The notes: generated from the letters alone by a model not told the origin. A DNA stretch of 64,000 nt from Methylorubrum populi (GCF_002355515.1 NZ_AP014809.1:3434501-3498500); one strand, 5' to 3'. Positions 46,797 through 57,860 are shown, counted from the stretch's first letter. A program made the numbers and translations.

Positions 46797-47720
46797 ATGT
46801 CCAAGCACGTCGCCGTCCTGATGGGCGGCTGGTCCTCCGAGCGGGAGATCTCGCTCCGCTCCGGCAATGCCTGCGCCGCGGCGCTGGAAGGGGAGGGGTA
46901 CCGCGTCACCCGCGTCGATGTCGGGCCCGACATCGCATCGGTGCTGACCGAGCTGAAGCCCGATGCGGCGCTCAACGCGCTGCACGGCCCGGCCGGCGAG
47001 GATGGCACGATCCAGGGCCTCCTGGAGATCCTGAAGATCCCCTACACCCATTCCGGCGTGCTGGCCTCGGCGCTCGCCATGCACAAGGAGCGTGCCAAAA
47101 CGGTCATGCGCGCGGCCGGAGTCAGCGTTCCGGAGGGCCGGGTCGTTAACCGTCATGATGCGGCGAAGTCACACCCGTTAACCCCTCCCTATGTCGTGAA
47201 GCCGATCGCCGAGGGCTCCTCCATGGGGGTCATCATCGTGCGGGACGGGCGCTCCCACCCGCCCCAGATCCTGGCCTCCGACGAATGGGTCTACGGCGAG
47301 GAAGTCCTTGCGGAGACTTACGTTGCCGGCCGCGAGCTGACCTGCGCCGTGCTGGGCGACCGGGCACTCGGCGTGACCGAGATCAAGCCCATCTCGGGGG
47401 AGTGGTACGACTTCGATGCGAAGTACGCCGGCGGGGGGTCGATCCACGTCCTCCCCGCCGATCTTAAACTAAATATTTACCAGCGTGTCCAAGAGTTGGC
47501 GTTAACGGCGCATCAAGCACTGGGATGTCGTGGCGTCAGCCGTGCCGACCTTCGTTACGACGACACGCCGGGGGGAACCGGCGCCCTCGTCGTCCTCGAG
47601 GTCAACACGCAGCCAGGGATGACCCAGACGAGCCTTGTGCCGGAGATCGCGGCCCATGCAGGCCTGAGTTTCGGTGAACTCGTCCGATGGATGGTGGAGG
47701 ACGCTTCTCTCAACCGCTGA
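46797..47720 (+). CDS. ddl: D-alanine-D-alanine ligase
   Basis: 307 residues, ATP-grasp enzyme making D-Ala-D-Ala for the peptidoglycan stem. [17 protein letters not shown] and [40 protein letters not shown] at the N-terminus. [16 protein letters not shown] and [19 protein letters not shown] bind [23 protein letters not shown] coordinates magnesium. The coding end overlaps the ftsQ start by 34 bases. Confidence 0.97.
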   Translation: MSKHVAVLMGGWSSEREISLRSGNACAAALEGEGYRVTRVDVGPDIASVLTELKPDAALNALHGPAGEDGTIQGLLEILKIPYTHSGVLASALAMHKERAKTVMRAAGVSVPEGRVVNRHDAAKSHPLTPPYVVKPIAEGSSMGVIIVRDGRSHPPQILASDEWVYGEEVLAETYVAGRELTCAVLGDRALGVTEIKPISGEWYDFDAKYAGGGSIHVLPADLKLNIYQRVQELALTAHQALGCRGVSRADLRYDDTPGGTGALVVLEVNTQPGMTQTSLVPEIAAHAGLSFGELVRWMVEDASLNR

Positions 47721-48625
47721 ACGCCGCCGGCACGCCCGGCAGCGGCGGATTCCTCGCGGGCCTGAGGCTCCCGAGAATCCTCAGGCGGTTCTCGTCGGCG
47801 CGCCGGCTGCGGCCGGCGGTGCCGATCGAGGCGCGCGTGCCGCGGCTCGCGGGCACCGCGCTAGTCGCGGGCCTCGCCGGCACCGTCGCGCTGACCGGCT
47901 TCGTCATGAGCGGGCGCTTTGACGCCTTCGTCGCCGAGAACGGCCGTCCGCTCGACATCCTCGCCCGAATCGCCGGTTTCGGCGTCGAGCGGGTGACCAT
48001 CACCGGCCTGTCGCGGATGTACGAGCGCGAGGTGCTGAGCACCGCCGGCATCGACTGGCGCTCCTCGGTGCCGTTCCTCGACGTCGATGGGGTGCGCGAT
48101 CGCCTGCTCGCCGAGAAGCTGATCGCCAGCGCCTCCGTGCGCAAGCTGTACCCGAACGAGATCGTCATCAACCAGGTCGAGCGGGAGCCCGCCGCCCTGT
48201 GGCAGCAGAACGGCGAGATCCAGGTGATCGCCGCCGACGGCAAGGTGATCGACGACCTGCGCGACGAGCGCTACGTCAACCTGCCCCTCGTCGTGGGTGC
48301 GGGCGCCAATGAGCGCCTCAAGGAATATCTCGACCTGATCGAGGCCGCCGGGCCGTTGGGCTCGCGCATCCGCGCCGGCACCTACGTCTCCGGCCGTCGC
48401 TGGACGCTCAAGCTCGACGGCGTCGACATCCGCCTGCCCGAAGCCGATCCCGCCGAGGCGCTGGCCCGTCTCGTCCGCCTGGAGCGGGACAGCAGGATTC
48501 TGGAGAAGGACATCATCGCGGTCGACCTGCGCATGGCCGACCGCGTCGTGGTGCGCCTGACCGAGGAGGCCGCGGCCGCCCGGGCCGAGAGCCGCAAGAA
48601 GCCGAAGAAGGGGACCGCGACATGA
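47687..48625 (+). CDS. ftsQ: Cell division protein FtsQ
   Basis: 312 residues. A bitopic divisome protein with a Pro/Arg-rich cytoplasmic tail, one transmembrane helix (about residues 56-76, [21 protein letters not shown]) and a periplasmic POTRA domain ([63 protein letters not shown]). Starts inside ddl, so the two are translationally linked. It ends in a basic tail ([10 protein letters not shown]). Confidence 0.93.
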   Translation: MDGGGRFSQPLNAAGTPGSGGFLAGLRLPRILRRFSSARRLRPAVPIEARVPRLAGTALVAGLAGTVALTGFVMSGRFDAFVAENGRPLDILARIAGFGVERVTITGLSRMYEREVLSTAGIDWRSSVPFLDVDGVRDRLLAEKLIASASVRKLYPNEIVINQVEREPAALWQQNGEIQVIAADGKVIDDLRDERYVNLPLVVGAGANERLKEYLDLIEAAGPLGSRIRAGTYVSGRRWTLKLDGVDIRLPEADPAEALARLVRLERDSRILEKDIIAVDLRMADRVVVRLTEEAAAARAESRKKPKKGTAT

Positions 48626-48687
48626 GCGCCGCCCTCTCGAACGATCTCTCCTCCGTGTCCTCTCGCGTATCCGTCGAGTAGCGTCCG

Positions 48688-50010
48688 ATGCAGACTCACC
48701 ACGGCCTCACGCCGCGCCTGAAGCCGCTCTCCGCCCGCCGGAGCGCGACGATGTCGGTGCTCGACATCGGCACCAGCAAGGTCGTCTGCCTCATCGCCGA
48801 GCTGCAGCCGGCCGAGGCGATGTCGACCCTGCGCGGGCGCACGCACCTGGCCCGCATCATCGGCATCGGCCACCAGCGCTCGCTCGGCCTCAAGGGCGGC
48901 GCCATCGTCGATCTGGAGGCGGCCGAGGGCGCGATCCGGCAGGCGGTCCACGCCGCCGAGCGGATGGCCAAGGCCGAGGTCCAGTCGGTCATCGTCAACA
49001 TCTCCGGCGGGCGCATCGCCTCGCAGCATTTCGAGGCGCGGGTGAACGTCCGCTCCGGCACCGTCACCGGCGCCGATGTCGAGCGCGTGCTGGAAACCGC
49101 GAGCGCCCACGGCGTCAGCCCCGGCCGGGCCGTGCTTCACGCCCTGCCGACCGGCTACGCGCTGGACGGCCAGGGCGCGGTGATCGACCCGTCGGGCATG
49201 ATCGGCAGCGCCCTCGGCGTCGATCTCCACGTCGTCACCGCGGAGGCCGCCGCCGCCCGCAATCTGATGCTGGCGGTCGAGCACTGTCATCTCGGCGTCG
49301 ACGCGGTGATCGCCACGCCCTACGCCGCCGGCCTCTCGGCGCTGGTGGACGACGAGGCCGAACTCGGCTGCGCCGTCGTCGACATGGGCGGCGGCACCAC
49401 CAGCGTCGGCGTGTTCATGGGCGGGCACCTCGTCCATTGCGACGCGGTCGCGGTCGGCGGCCACCACGTCACCATGGACATCGCCCGCGGTCTCTCGACC
49501 CGCGTCAACGTCGCCGAGCGACTGAAGACGCTCTACGGCTCGGCCATCGCCACGGCCTCCGACGAGCGGGACATGATCGCCGTGCACGGCGTCGGCGAGG
49601 ACGAGGGCGAGGCACCCGGCCACGTGCCCCGCTCGCAGCTCGTGCGCATCGTCAAGCCGCGGGTCGAGGAGGTGCTCGAACTCGTGCGCGACCGCCTGCG
49701 TGGGGCCGGTTTCGGCGCCCAGGCCGGACGCCGGGTGGTCCTCACGGGCGGCGCCAGCCAGCTCGTCGGCCTGCCGGAGACGGCCCGACGCATCCTCCAG
49801 GGACAGGTCCGGATCGGGCGCCCGCTCGGCATCCGCGGCCTGCCGGAAGCCGCCAAGGGGCCCGCCTTCTCGGCCTCGGTCGGCCTGCTGGTCTACCCGC
49901 AGGTGGCGCATGCGGAGCATTTCGAGCCGCGGGGGCAGGGCGCCTTCGCCGGCACGGGAACGGACGGCTACTTCTCGCGGGTCGGTCGCTGGATCCGGGA
50001 AAGTTTCTGA
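48688..50010 (+). CDS. ftsA: Cell division protein FtsA
   Basis: 440 residues, actin-like membrane tether of the Z-ring. [19 protein letters not shown] is phosphate loop 1; [20 protein letters not shown] is phosphate loop 2; [21 protein letters not shown] is the adenosine motif. The C-terminus ends [14 protein letters not shown], an amphipathic membrane-targeting helix. 62 bases after ftsQ. Confidence 0.97.
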   Translation: MQTHHGLTPRLKPLSARRSATMSVLDIGTSKVVCLIAELQPAEAMSTLRGRTHLARIIGIGHQRSLGLKGGAIVDLEAAEGAIRQAVHAAERMAKAEVQSVIVNISGGRIASQHFEARVNVRSGTVTGADVERVLETASAHGVSPGRAVLHALPTGYALDGQGAVIDPSGMIGSALGVDLHVVTAEAAAARNLMLAVEHCHLGVDAVIATPYAAGLSALVDDEAELGCAVVDMGGGTTSVGVFMGGHLVHCDAVAVGGHHVTMDIARGLSTRVNVAERLKTLYGSAIATASDERDMIAVHGVGEDEGEAPGHVPRSQLVRIVKPRVEEVLELVRDRLRGAGFGAQAGRRVVLTGGASQLVGLPETARRILQGQVRIGRPLGIRGLPEAAKGPAFSASVGLLVYPQVAHAEHFEPRGQGAFAGTGTDGYFSRVGRWIRESF

Positions 50011-50113
50011 AGACGACCCCGCGCCGCCGCGAGGCCAGCGCGGGACAAGCAAAACAGGGCAGGCGTCGCAAGACGTCGTTCAGGCAATCGAAAGTCACGA
50101 AGGGTTCGACCAC

Positions 50114-51877
50114 ATGGCCATCTCTCTTCAGGCTCCGGACATCCGGGAACTCAAGCCCCGCATCACCGTGTTCGGCGTCGGCGGCGCGGGCGGCAATGCC
50201 GTCAACAACATGATCGAGTCGGGTCTGCTCGGCTGCGAGTTCGTCGTGGCCAACACCGATGCCCAGGCGCTCACCTCCTCGAAGGCCGAGCGGGTGATCC
50301 AGATGGGCATCGGCGTGACGCAAGGGCTCGGCGCCGGCTCGCATCCGGAAGTCGGCTCGGCGGCGGCCGAGGAAGTCATCGACGAGATCCGCGACCAGCT
50401 CTCGGGCGCGCACATGGCCTTCATCACCGCCGGCATGGGCGGCGGCACCGGCACCGGCGCGGCCCCGGTCATCGCCCGCGCGGCGCGTGACATGGGCATC
50501 CTGACGGTCGGCGTTGTGACGAAGCCGTTTCAGTTCGAGGGCATGCGCCGGATGCGCACGGCCGAGGCCGGCATCCAGGAGCTTCAGGCGGCGGTCGACA
50601 CCCTGATCGTCATCCCGAACCAGAACCTGTTCCGGGTCGCCAACGAGAAGACCACCTTCGCCGACGCCTTCGCCATGGCCGACCAGGTGCTCTACTCGGG
50701 TGTCGCCTGCATCACCGACCTGATGGTCAAGGAAGGTCTGATCAACCTCGACTTCGCCGACGTGCGCGCGATCATGCGCGGCATGGGCAAGGCGATGATG
50801 GGCACCGGCGAGGCGTCGGGCGAGAACCGCGCCAACCGCGCGGCGGAAGCGGCCATCGCCAACCCGCTCCTCGACGACGTGTCGATGAAGGGCGCCCGCG
50901 GCCTGCTGATCTCGATCACCGGCGGCTCCGACCTCACGCTCTACGAGCTCGACGAGGCCGCCACCCGCATCCGCGAGGAGGTCGATTCCGACGCCAACAT
51001 CATCCTCGGCGCGACCTTCGACGAGAGCCTCGACGGCATCATCCGCGTCTCGGTGGTCGCCACCGGCATCGAGCCGGCGCTGATCTCGGCCGATTCCCCG
51101 AACAACCCGGAGATCGCCCAGACCGAGCAGCGGATCGCCGAGGTCGCCGAGCGCCTGCGCTCCGAGGCCCGCGCCCGCGCCTCCGCCGCGCTGAGCCCGG
51201 CCTCCACGCACCAGCCGGTGCAGCAGCAGGCGGCGCATCAGCCGGCGCCCCGCATGTCGGCCCCCGAGCCGCTGCTCGCCCCGAATGCCGGGCCGCGGGC
51301 GATGCTGTCCGAGCCGGTCGCGCCCGAGCCGATGCGCGCCGAGCCCGCCCCGGCGATGCATCACCACGACGTGGTGTTGACGCAGGCGCCGGCCCGCGCC
51401 GCCGTCCCGGCCTACGAGCCGCCGGCCCGGGTCCAGCCCCACGAGCCGGCGCCGGTCGCCAGCGGCCCCTACGTGCCGCCGGCCCCGCAGCTTGCCCGTG
51501 CGCCGCGCATGCCGCAGATCTCGGACCTGCCGCCCCACACCCAGGCGCAGATTCTCAAGAGCCGCGGCGAGGAGCCCCAGCCGGAGCCGAGCCAGGACTC
51601 CAAGCGCATGACCCTGCTGCGCCGGCTCGCCACCGTCGGCTTCGGCGGCCGCCGCGAGGAGGCCGAGCCGGCCCCGGCGCAGCCGGCCCGCGCCGCCGCG
51701 CCGGCCCCGGTCGCCGCGCCGCGCATCGAGCCGGCCGTGCGGGCCCCGGCGCCCCAAGCGCCGCAATACCGCCCCGCCCAGGGCAACCTCGACCCGCAGG
51801 GCCGCGCCCTGCCGCCGCGGATGATGGAAGACGACCAGCTCGAGATTCCCGCCTTCCTCCGCCGCCAGGCGAACTGA
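50114..51877 (+). CDS. ftsZ: Cell division protein FtsZ (long alphaproteobacterial form)
   Basis: 587 residues, tubulin-like GTPase of the division ring. [17 protein letters not shown] and the tubulin signature [20 protein letters not shown] bind GTP. T7 loop region [11 protein letters not shown] carries the catalytic Asp. The globular domain (to about residue 325) is followed by a Pro/Ala-rich linker of about 250 residues, much longer than in E. coli but usual in Rhizobiales. The final peptide [15 protein letters not shown] is the FtsA/ZipA-binding tail. Confidence 0.98.
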   Translation: MAISLQAPDIRELKPRITVFGVGGAGGNAVNNMIESGLLGCEFVVANTDAQALTSSKAERVIQMGIGVTQGLGAGSHPEVGSAAAEEVIDEIRDQLSGAHMAFITAGMGGGTGTGAAPVIARAARDMGILTVGVVTKPFQFEGMRRMRTAEAGIQELQAAVDTLIVIPNQNLFRVANEKTTFADAFAMADQVLYSGVACITDLMVKEGLINLDFADVRAIMRGMGKAMMGTGEASGENRANRAAEAAIANPLLDDVSMKGARGLLISITGGSDLTLYELDEAATRIREEVDSDANIILGATFDESLDGIIRVSVVATGIEPALISADSPNNPEIAQTEQRIAEVAERLRSEARARASAALSPASTHQPVQQQAAHQPAPRMSAPEPLLAPNAGPRAMLSEPVAPEPMRAEPAPAMHHHDVVLTQAPARAAVPAYEPPARVQPHEPAPVASGPYVPPAPQLARAPRMPQISDLPPHTQAQILKSRGEEPQPEPSQDSKRMTLLRRLATVGFGGRREEAEPAPAQPARAAAPAPVAAPRIEPAVRAPAPQAPQYRPAQGNLDPQGRALPPRMMEDDQLEIPAFLRRQAN

Positions 51878-52240
51878 TCAACGACCGGAGAGGCGCATCG
51901 GCTGTGGATTGATGGGGGCAACCACACCTCCATCGGCCCTCGGTGAGGTGTTTCGGCAACAGACCCGGGATCGCAAGATCCCGGGTTTAGCTGCTTGTTA
52001 AGACATTGAACACAAAATGCTTTTCAAAGATCGTGGCGAAACCGTGGCTGTAACAGATCGTAAGAATCCGTGATTTGGCCGCCCTGTTTGCCACAGCTAT
52101 ACACCATGCCGGAACGACAGAAGGCGCGGATGGTCGACCGACCGGCAGCGCTCGCAGAGGCTTCAAGCAGCGGACGGACTTTCCCACACCGCGCCCCGAA
52201 CCGGGCATGCGCGGGAAGGATCCTGGCCGAGGGCTAAGGT
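51878..52240. other. ftsZ-lpxC spacer
   Basis: 363 bases with the ftsZ terminator and a relatively AT-rich patch (51990-52110) likely carrying the lpxC promoter. No gene is seen. Confidence 0.55.
51963..51990 (+). terminator. ftsZ terminator
   Basis: A perfect 10-bp stem ACCCGGGATC / GATCCCGGGT with GCAA tetraloop, followed by TTAGCTGC. The tetraloop and stem are strong but the T-run is short. Confidence 0.75.
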
Positions 52241-53182
52241 ATGCGGACGAACCAACAAACAACGCTCAAAACGTCCGTGACCCTCACCGGAATCGGAGTC
52301 CACTCCGGAAATCCGGCAGAGATCACGATCCACCCCGCCAAAGCCAACCACGGTATCGCCTTCCTCCGGACGGGCACCACCACCGGCAACGATCGGCTCA
52401 TCAAGGCCCACTTCGCCTGCGTCTCCGCCACCGAGCTGTGCACCGTCATCGGTGACGTCGAGACCGGCGCCGTCGCCACCATCGAACACCTGATGTCGGC
52501 CCTCTACGGCCTCGGCGTCGACAACGCGCTGATCGAGATCGACGGCCCCGAGATGCCGATCCTCGACGGCAGCGCCCGCCCCTTCGTCGCTGCCATCGAC
52601 AGCGTCGGCCTCACCACCTGCGGCGCGGCGCGCCGCTGGATCAAGGTGCTCCAGCCCGTCCGCATCGAGGCCGGCCGCGCCTTCGCCGAACTCCGCCCGA
52701 TCGACCGCGGCTTCCGCCTCGACGTGGAGATCGACTTCCAATCCCCGGTGATCGGCCGCTCGCGCAAGGCGATGGACCTGACCCCGGCCGCCTACCGCCG
52801 CGAGATCGCCCCCGCCCGCACCTTCGGCATGATGAAGGACGTGGAGCGCTACTGGAAAGCGGGCTTTGCGCTCGGCGCCTCCCTCGACAACACCGTCGCC
52901 GTCGGCGAGACCGCCGTCGTCAACCCGGAAGGCCTGCGCTTCGCGGACGAGTTCGTCCGCCACAAGTTCCTCGACGCGGTCGGCGATCTCGCGCTGGCCG
53001 GGCTGCCGATCCAGGGCGCCTACCGCTCCTATTGCGGCGGCCACCGCATGAATGTCGGCATCCTTGAGGCCCTGTTCGCCGACCGCGCGAACTACGCCAT
53101 CGTCGAGGGCCAGGGCACGCGCCGCGAACCGGCCCGCGCCGAGTTCGGCCTTGGCATCGCCGCCTTCGCCGCGGAACTGTAA
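52241..53182 (+). CDS. lpxC: UDP-3-O-acyl-N-acetylglucosamine deacetylase LpxC
   Basis: 313 residues. Zinc amidase, the committed step of lipid A synthesis. Zinc ligands: ATIEHLMSALYGLG (His83), HKFLDAVGDLALAG (His and Asp) and the GGHRMN loop with catalytic His. VTLTGIGVHSGNPAEITIHPA and RAFGMMKDVE-like segment ARTFGMMKDVERYWKAGFALG are typical. It follows ftsZ in the usual alphaproteobacterial order. AAGG precedes the ATG. Confidence 0.98.
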   Translation: MRTNQQTTLKTSVTLTGIGVHSGNPAEITIHPAKANHGIAFLRTGTTTGNDRLIKAHFACVSATELCTVIGDVETGAVATIEHLMSALYGLGVDNALIEIDGPEMPILDGSARPFVAAIDSVGLTTCGAARRWIKVLQPVRIEAGRAFAELRPIDRGFRLDVEIDFQSPVIGRSRKAMDLTPAAYRREIAPARTFGMMKDVERYWKAGFALGASLDNTVAVGETAVVNPEGLRFADEFVRHKFLDAVGDLALAGLPIQGAYRSYCGGHRMNVGILEALFADRANYAIVEGQGTRREPARAEFGLGIAAFAAEL

Positions 53183-53346
53183 CCGCCGCGCCACATCGGT
53201 CCGCGATCCACGCTTCCGGCGGAATACGTTAACGGTTCCCGCCGCCCTGCCGTTTTGACGCCCGAATCGGCCTCCACCCGTGAAAGCCTGCGCGTAGGTC
53301 GCGTGTCGCCCCGAAGCGGCCGGACCTGACAGGGAATTTGACCGCG

Positions 53347-54222
53347 ATGCCTCTGACCTTCCCGACCCGTGGCGCGATGGCGGCCGTGCTCCTCAGCCTC
53401 GGCCTCGGACTCGGCGGCTGCGACGCCCTCGACCCGACCAATCTCTTCGCCGAGAAGTACAAGCCCGAGGCCGTTCCGGACACGCCGGCGGACAAGCTCT
53501 ACAGCGAGGGCTTGGCGAAGATGGAGGACAAGGATTACGAGAACGCCGCCAAGAGCTTCGATCAGCTCGACAAGCAGTACACCTATTCCGACTGGTCGCG
53601 GAAAGGCCTGCTGATGACGGCCTACGCGAACTACGAGGGCGCGAAGTACGACGACGCCATCACAGCCTCCAAGCGCTACCTGCAGCGCCATCCGGCGAGC
53701 AAGGATGCGGCCTACGCCCAGTACCTGATGGCGATGTCGCAGTATAAGCAGATCCCGGACGTGACCCGCGATCAGGAGCGCTCCGAGCGCGCCCTCGTCG
53801 CCCTCCAGGAGCTGGTGCAGAAGTACCCGACCTCGGAATACGCCGCCGACGCCAAGGCCAAGATCCAGATCACCCGCGACCAGCTCGCCGGCAAGGAGAT
53901 GGAAGTCGGCCGCTTCTATCTTGAGAAGCGCGCCTTCCCGGCGGCGATCAACCGCTTCCGCGACGTGGTCAGCAAGTACCAGACGACCCGCCACGCCGAG
54001 GAGGCGCTGGAGCGCTTGGTCGAGGCCTACATGGCGCTCGGCATCACCGCCGAGGCACAGACCGCCGCGGCCGTGCTCGGCCACAATTTCCCCGACAGCC
54101 CCTGGTACCAGGATGCCTACAAGCTCCTGCAGACCGGCGGTCTGGAGCCGCGGGAGGAGAAGTCCTCCTGGATCAGCAAGATCTATCGCGGCGTGATCGG
54201 GCGGACCGCCGCCGCGGAGTAG
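53347..54222 (+). CDS. bamD: Outer membrane assembly lipoprotein BamD
   Basis: 291 residues, essential BAM complex subunit that inserts beta-barrels. The lipobox GLGGC (Cys25) follows a hydrophobic signal. Five TPR-like repeats: LYSEGLAKMEDKDYENAAKSFDQLDKQY, KGLLMTAYANYEGAKYDDAITASKRYLQRHPAS, YAQYLMAMSQYKQIPDVTRDQ, VGRFYLEKRAFPAAINRFRDVVSKYQTT and EEALERLVEAYMALGITAEAQTAAAVLG. ATG at 53347 chosen over an in-frame TTG nine bases earlier. Confidence 0.96.
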   Translation: MPLTFPTRGAMAAVLLSLGLGLGGCDALDPTNLFAEKYKPEAVPDTPADKLYSEGLAKMEDKDYENAAKSFDQLDKQYTYSDWSRKGLLMTAYANYEGAKYDDAITASKRYLQRHPASKDAAYAQYLMAMSQYKQIPDVTRDQERSERALVALQELVQKYPTSEYAADAKAKIQITRDQLAGKEMEVGRFYLEKRAFPAAINRFRDVVSKYQTTRHAEEALERLVEAYMALGITAEAQTAAAVLGHNFPDSPWYQDAYKLLQTGGLEPREEKSSWISKIYRGVIGRTAAAE

Positions 54223-54264
54223 CAGCGGCGCGCCCGGGCGCAACACGGGCAAAGCGTTCGAGCA

Positions 54265-54300
54265 GCGTCCCCGATCCGCGATCGGGGACGCTGTCTTCGT
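54265..54300 (+). terminator. bamD terminator
   Basis: A perfect 12-bp stem GCGTCCCCGATC / GATCGGGGACGC (loop CGC) then TGTCTTCGTTT. It lies 42 bases after the bamD stop. Confidence 0.8.
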
Positions 54301-54411
54301 TTGAGCACCGTCGCGTCGGTCCTCCGCGCGCGGCCGCCCCTCGCACCCACAACGCATCCGTTTCCGCCCATTTCCAACGGGTCGGGGCTCGGTGTGGCGG
54401 AGGAGAGGGCC

Positions 54412-55398
54412 TCAGATGAGCCGGTCGATCCGCCTCTCGATCCGCTCGGAATACGCCCGTGCCACGGGCAGGGCATCAGTCAGCTCGCCGTAGCGGCTGC
54501 ACACATCCGACAGGAACCCGACGAGCGCCCGGACTGACTGCATCTCGGGATCGTTCTTCGGGGTGTAGCGAAGGGGGCCGCCGCGATAGTCCATCGGGTC
54601 GTGGACAACGCTACGGTCCTCGTTCTTCCGCTCGAGGAAGCTCTCCGACCGCAGCAACGTCTCGGGACGGTCTCGGAGCAGCTCGAACGGCCCGCGGTAA
54701 TGGGCCGAGAAGCCCCGGTTCATGCACGCCTCGCCAGCGGTCAGGATTTTCGCCCATCCGCGCACGACCTTCGTGACGTACTGCGCGGCGTTGCGCTCGG
54801 AGAAATGCGCGATCCAGAGCCGCTGCTCGGTGACGACCCTGCCTTGGCTTCCTTCCGGCAGGTACACGTCGTGCTGCCCCTCCAGCACGAGACCTTTCTC
54901 CTTCGCCAGCCGCCAGCTCACGATCACCTTGCCGTCGGCGGCGACCTCGGTGCGGTGCGTGATGCGGCGCGGGACGAGGTTCTCGGTCGCGTCATCGCGG
55001 GTCGTGTAGTTGTAATGCGCCCACGGAATCCGGACCGCGACGACATTCGCGCCGGAGTTCTCCAGCTCCTGGAGATGATTGCGAAGGCCGCCCGGCAGCT
55101 GACGCTCGTCGTAGAACTCGTCGCTGTCGAGACAAGCCACCCAATCCGCATCGTGCCGCTCAACCGCCTCGTTGTAGAGCCAGTTGTTCATGTCCCGGTC
55201 GGAGAAGCAGATCGACGGTGACTGGTAGACCGTGAGTGGAAGCCCCTCTTCGGCGAGCCTTCCGATGATCTCGATGGTCCCGTCCCGGCTGCCGTTGTCG
55301 AGAATGATGTGATGATCGACGAAGGCGGAGGCATGCCGAACAAATGCCTCGATGATATCGACCTCATCGAGCACTCGACTCACCGCAACGACACGCAT
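54412..55398 (-). CDS. Family 2 glycosyltransferase, opposite strand between bamD and recN
   Basis: 328 residues. GT-A fold: MRVVAVSRVLDEVDIIEAFVRH, LDNGSRDGTIEIIGRLAEEG (nucleotide-sugar binding) and the metal-binding ACLDSDEFYDERQLPGGL. Then a region (IAHFSERNAAQYVTKVVRGW) seen in GT2 proteins of polysaccharide loci. GGGAG 8 bases upstream fixes the ATG. No signal peptide or membrane segment. Acceptor unknown. The gene interrupts the usual bamD-recN adjacency and runs opposite to the dcw genes. Confidence 0.88.
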   Translation of the reverse strand: MRVVAVSRVLDEVDIIEAFVRHASAFVDHHIILDNGSRDGTIEIIGRLAEEGLPLTVYQSPSICFSDRDMNNWLYNEAVERHDADWVACLDSDEFYDERQLPGGLRNHLQELENSGANVVAVRIPWAHYNYTTRDDATENLVPRRITHRTEVAADGKVIVSWRLAKEKGLVLEGQHDVYLPEGSQGRVVTEQRLWIAHFSERNAAQYVTKVVRGWAKILTAGEACMNRGFSAHYRGPFELLRDRPETLLRSESFLERKNEDRSVVHDPMDYRGGPLRYTPKNDPEMQSVRALVGFLSDVCSRYGELTDALPVARAYSERIERRIDRLI

Positions 55399-55561
55399 GC
55401 ACCAGCTCCCAGACACGTCCGACCCGGTGAGCGAAGCGGCCAGGTCGCGACTCTCGCGCGGCCGATCGTCGTCATGGGTCCCGCAGCACTTTCCGGATGA
55501 AGTCCTCTCCGCTTACGGCTAAACCCGCGGACAATCCAATAAGGGGCTCTGGCGCCGCTTC

Positions 55562-57262
55562 ATGCTCGTCCAGCTCGCAATCCGCGACATCGTTCTGATC
55601 GACAAGCTCGAATTGACCTTCTCCGCCGGGCTCACCGTCCTCACGGGCGAGACCGGTGCGGGCAAGTCGATCCTGCTCGATGCCTTCGCCCTGGCGCTGG
55701 GCGGGCGTGGCGACGGCGGTCTCGTGCGGCAGGGCGAGGCGCAGGGCGGCGTCACCGCCGTGTTCGACGTGCCCAGCGACCACCCCGCCCGGGCCGTCGC
55801 TGCGGCGGCCGAGATCGACACCGACGGCGACCTGATCCTGCGCCGCATGCAGTTTGCCGACGGGCGCACGCGCGCCTTCGTCAACGACCAGCCGGTGGGC
55901 GTGCAGACCATGCGGTCGATCGGCACCGCGCTCGTCGAGATCCACGGCCAGCACGACGACCGGGCGCTTGCCGATCCTACAACGCACCGCACCATCCTCG
56001 ACGCGTTCGGCGGCTTGCAGGGCCCGCTCAACCAAGTTGCCGCTGCGGCCAAACGCGTGCGCGCCGCCCGTTCGAACCTGTCCGAGCAGCGCGCGCGGGT
56101 CGAGGCGGCGCAGAAGGAAGCCGACTTCCTCCGGCACGCGGTGGAGGAGCTCGGCAATCTCGACCCCCAGGCGGGCGAGGAGGCGATGCTGGCCGAGCGC
56201 CGCACGGTGATGCAGCAGGGCGAGAAGGTCGCCCGCGAGTTGAACGAGGCCCTCGATCTCGTCGGCGGCTCCGGCTCGCTGGTGCCGCACCTCTCCTCCG
56301 CCGTTCGCCGGCTGGAACGGCGCAGCGCGACGGTGCCGACCCTGGTCGATCCGAGCATCGCGGCGCTCGACGCCGCACTCGTGGCCCTGGACGAGGCACG
56401 GGCCGCCCTCGACGCGGCGGTGCTCGCCGCCGAGTTCGACCCGCGCGAGCTGGAGCGGGTCGAGGAGCGCCTGTTTGCCCTGCGCGCCGCCTCGCGGAAA
56501 TACGCGGTCCCCGCCGACGACCTCGCCGATCTGCGCGGCCGCTACGATGCGGACGTGGCCGCTCTCGATGCCGGCGAGCAGGCGCTCGCGGGGCTCGAGG
56601 CCGAGTTGGAGGCTGCGGAAGCCGCCTATGCCCAGGCGGCGAAGAAACTCGGCGACGGGCGACGCAAGGCCGCGAAAGCGCTGGACGCGGCGGTGCAGGC
56701 CGAGCTTCCGCCGCTGAAGCTGGAAGGCGCCCGCTTCATCACGCAGATCACCGTGGACGAGGCCTCCCGCGACGCGGCGGGCACCGAGCGGGTCGAGTTC
56801 TGGGCGCAGACCAATCCGGGCACTCGCGCGGGCCCGATGATGAAGGTCGCCTCGGGAGGCGAGCTCTCCCGCTTCATGCTGGCGCTCAAGGTGGTGCTGG
56901 CCGGCAAGGGCTCGGCGCCGACGCTGATCTTCGACGAGATCGATACCGGCCTCGGCGGCGCGGTGGCCGATGCCATCGGCGCGCGGCTCGGCCGGCTCTC
57001 GGAGCAGGTACAGGTCGTGGCGGTGACGCACGCCCCGCAGGTCGCCGCCCGCGCCTCGACGCATTTCCGCATCGCCAAGGACAGCGTGAAGGGGAAGACG
57101 GCCAAGGGCGCGGAGAAGGGTGGTGATCGGGTAACCACCCGTGTGGTCGGCCTTGCGGCGGATGCGCGCCGAGAGGAGATCGCGCGGATGCTCGCCGGCG
57201 CCACGGTCACCGACGAGGCTCGCGCCGCGGCGGCACGGCTGCTTCAGGGGGCGGAGGGCTGA
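55562..57262 (+). CDS. recN: DNA repair protein RecN
   Basis: 566 residues, SMC-like ATPase in double-strand break repair. Walker A LTGETGAGKSILLDAF (residues 28-43), long coiled-coil arms with acidic/alanine heptads between about 150 and 370, ABC signature SGGELSRFMLALK, Walker B LIFDEIDTGLGGAVADAIG and H-loop VVAVTHAPQVAARASTHFRI. Starts MLVQLAIRDIVLIDKLEL. It usually follows bamD in alphaproteobacteria, with ligA downstream; here ligA is absent. Confidence 0.96.
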   Translation: MLVQLAIRDIVLIDKLELTFSAGLTVLTGETGAGKSILLDAFALALGGRGDGGLVRQGEAQGGVTAVFDVPSDHPARAVAAAAEIDTDGDLILRRMQFADGRTRAFVNDQPVGVQTMRSIGTALVEIHGQHDDRALADPTTHRTILDAFGGLQGPLNQVAAAAKRVRAARSNLSEQRARVEAAQKEADFLRHAVEELGNLDPQAGEEAMLAERRTVMQQGEKVARELNEALDLVGGSGSLVPHLSSAVRRLERRSATVPTLVDPSIAALDAALVALDEARAALDAAVLAAEFDPRELERVEERLFALRAASRKYAVPADDLADLRGRYDADVAALDAGEQALAGLEAELEAAEAAYAQAAKKLGDGRRKAAKALDAAVQAELPPLKLEGARFITQITVDEASRDAAGTERVEFWAQTNPGTRAGPMMKVASGGELSRFMLALKVVLAGKGSAPTLIFDEIDTGLGGAVADAIGARLGRLSEQVQVVAVTHAPQVAARASTHFRIAKDSVKGKTAKGAEKGGDRVTTRVVGLAADARREEIARMLAGATVTDEARAAAARLLQGAEG

Positions 57263-57386
57263 TCCGGCTCCCGCCGCACCGCCGCATCCGAACAGGAAAC
57301 GGTCCGGAATCGAACGTCCCTCAGGGTCCTGTCTCGACCCCATCCGTGCGGCGAGGCCCGGCATCGGCCTGCGATGACGTCGCGTG

Positions 57387-57548
57387 TCAGAGCAGGCCGA
57401 TCCAACCGACCAGGTAGAGCGCCGCGAGCAGGCCGATCCCGAGCAGGCCGCCTCTGACCGCGCCCGTCACGCACTGATGCAAGACCGATGGCGACTCACG
57501 GTCCGCCAAGTTCTCCCGATGCCATCGCTCGACCAACGTCTCGTGCAT
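57387..57548 (-). CDS. Small C-tail membrane protein (53 residues)
   Basis: MHETLVERWHRENLADRESP is hydrophilic and charged, followed by VRGGLLGIGLLAALYLVGWIGLL, one membrane helix at the very C-terminus. The frame extends to a GTG at 57647 without ribosome site, so the ATG is preferred. No family is recognised. It is convergent with recN, 124 bases between stops. Confidence 0.5.
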   Translation of the reverse strand: MHETLVERWHRENLADRESPSVLHQCVTGAVRGGLLGIGLLAALYLVGWIGLL

Positions 57549-57860
57549 GCGTGAGCGCCGAAGCCTTCGGAGATGCTCGTGGAGGTTGGTCCGCTCGGGC
57601 GCGTTCGTCAATATTGCCCTGATCGTTCCCGCCCTCGGCACGTGCACTCGACGTGCGATGACTGATGCGGCCCGCTATCAATTGCAGGGTGGCGCTCTCC
57701 TTGATCGCAGTGGGTGATCGACTTCGGCGCTGCGAGGCCGAGCGCACACTCGATTGGCGTCAGGGTTGCCGGACAAACAATGATGAGAGAGCCGTGGTTA
57801 ACGGCCCGTTTTTTATTGTAGTATAGAATATCAGTCTATCTCTCGTTCCGCAGCATCAGA
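57549..57860. other. Intergenic stretch
   Basis: 312 bases, AT-rich near 57800-57845 (a run of T, then GTAGTATAGAATATC), which probably holds the promoter of the secreted protein gene at 57861. No gene is called; an upstream extension of the 57387 ORF would fall here. Confidence 0.5.
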
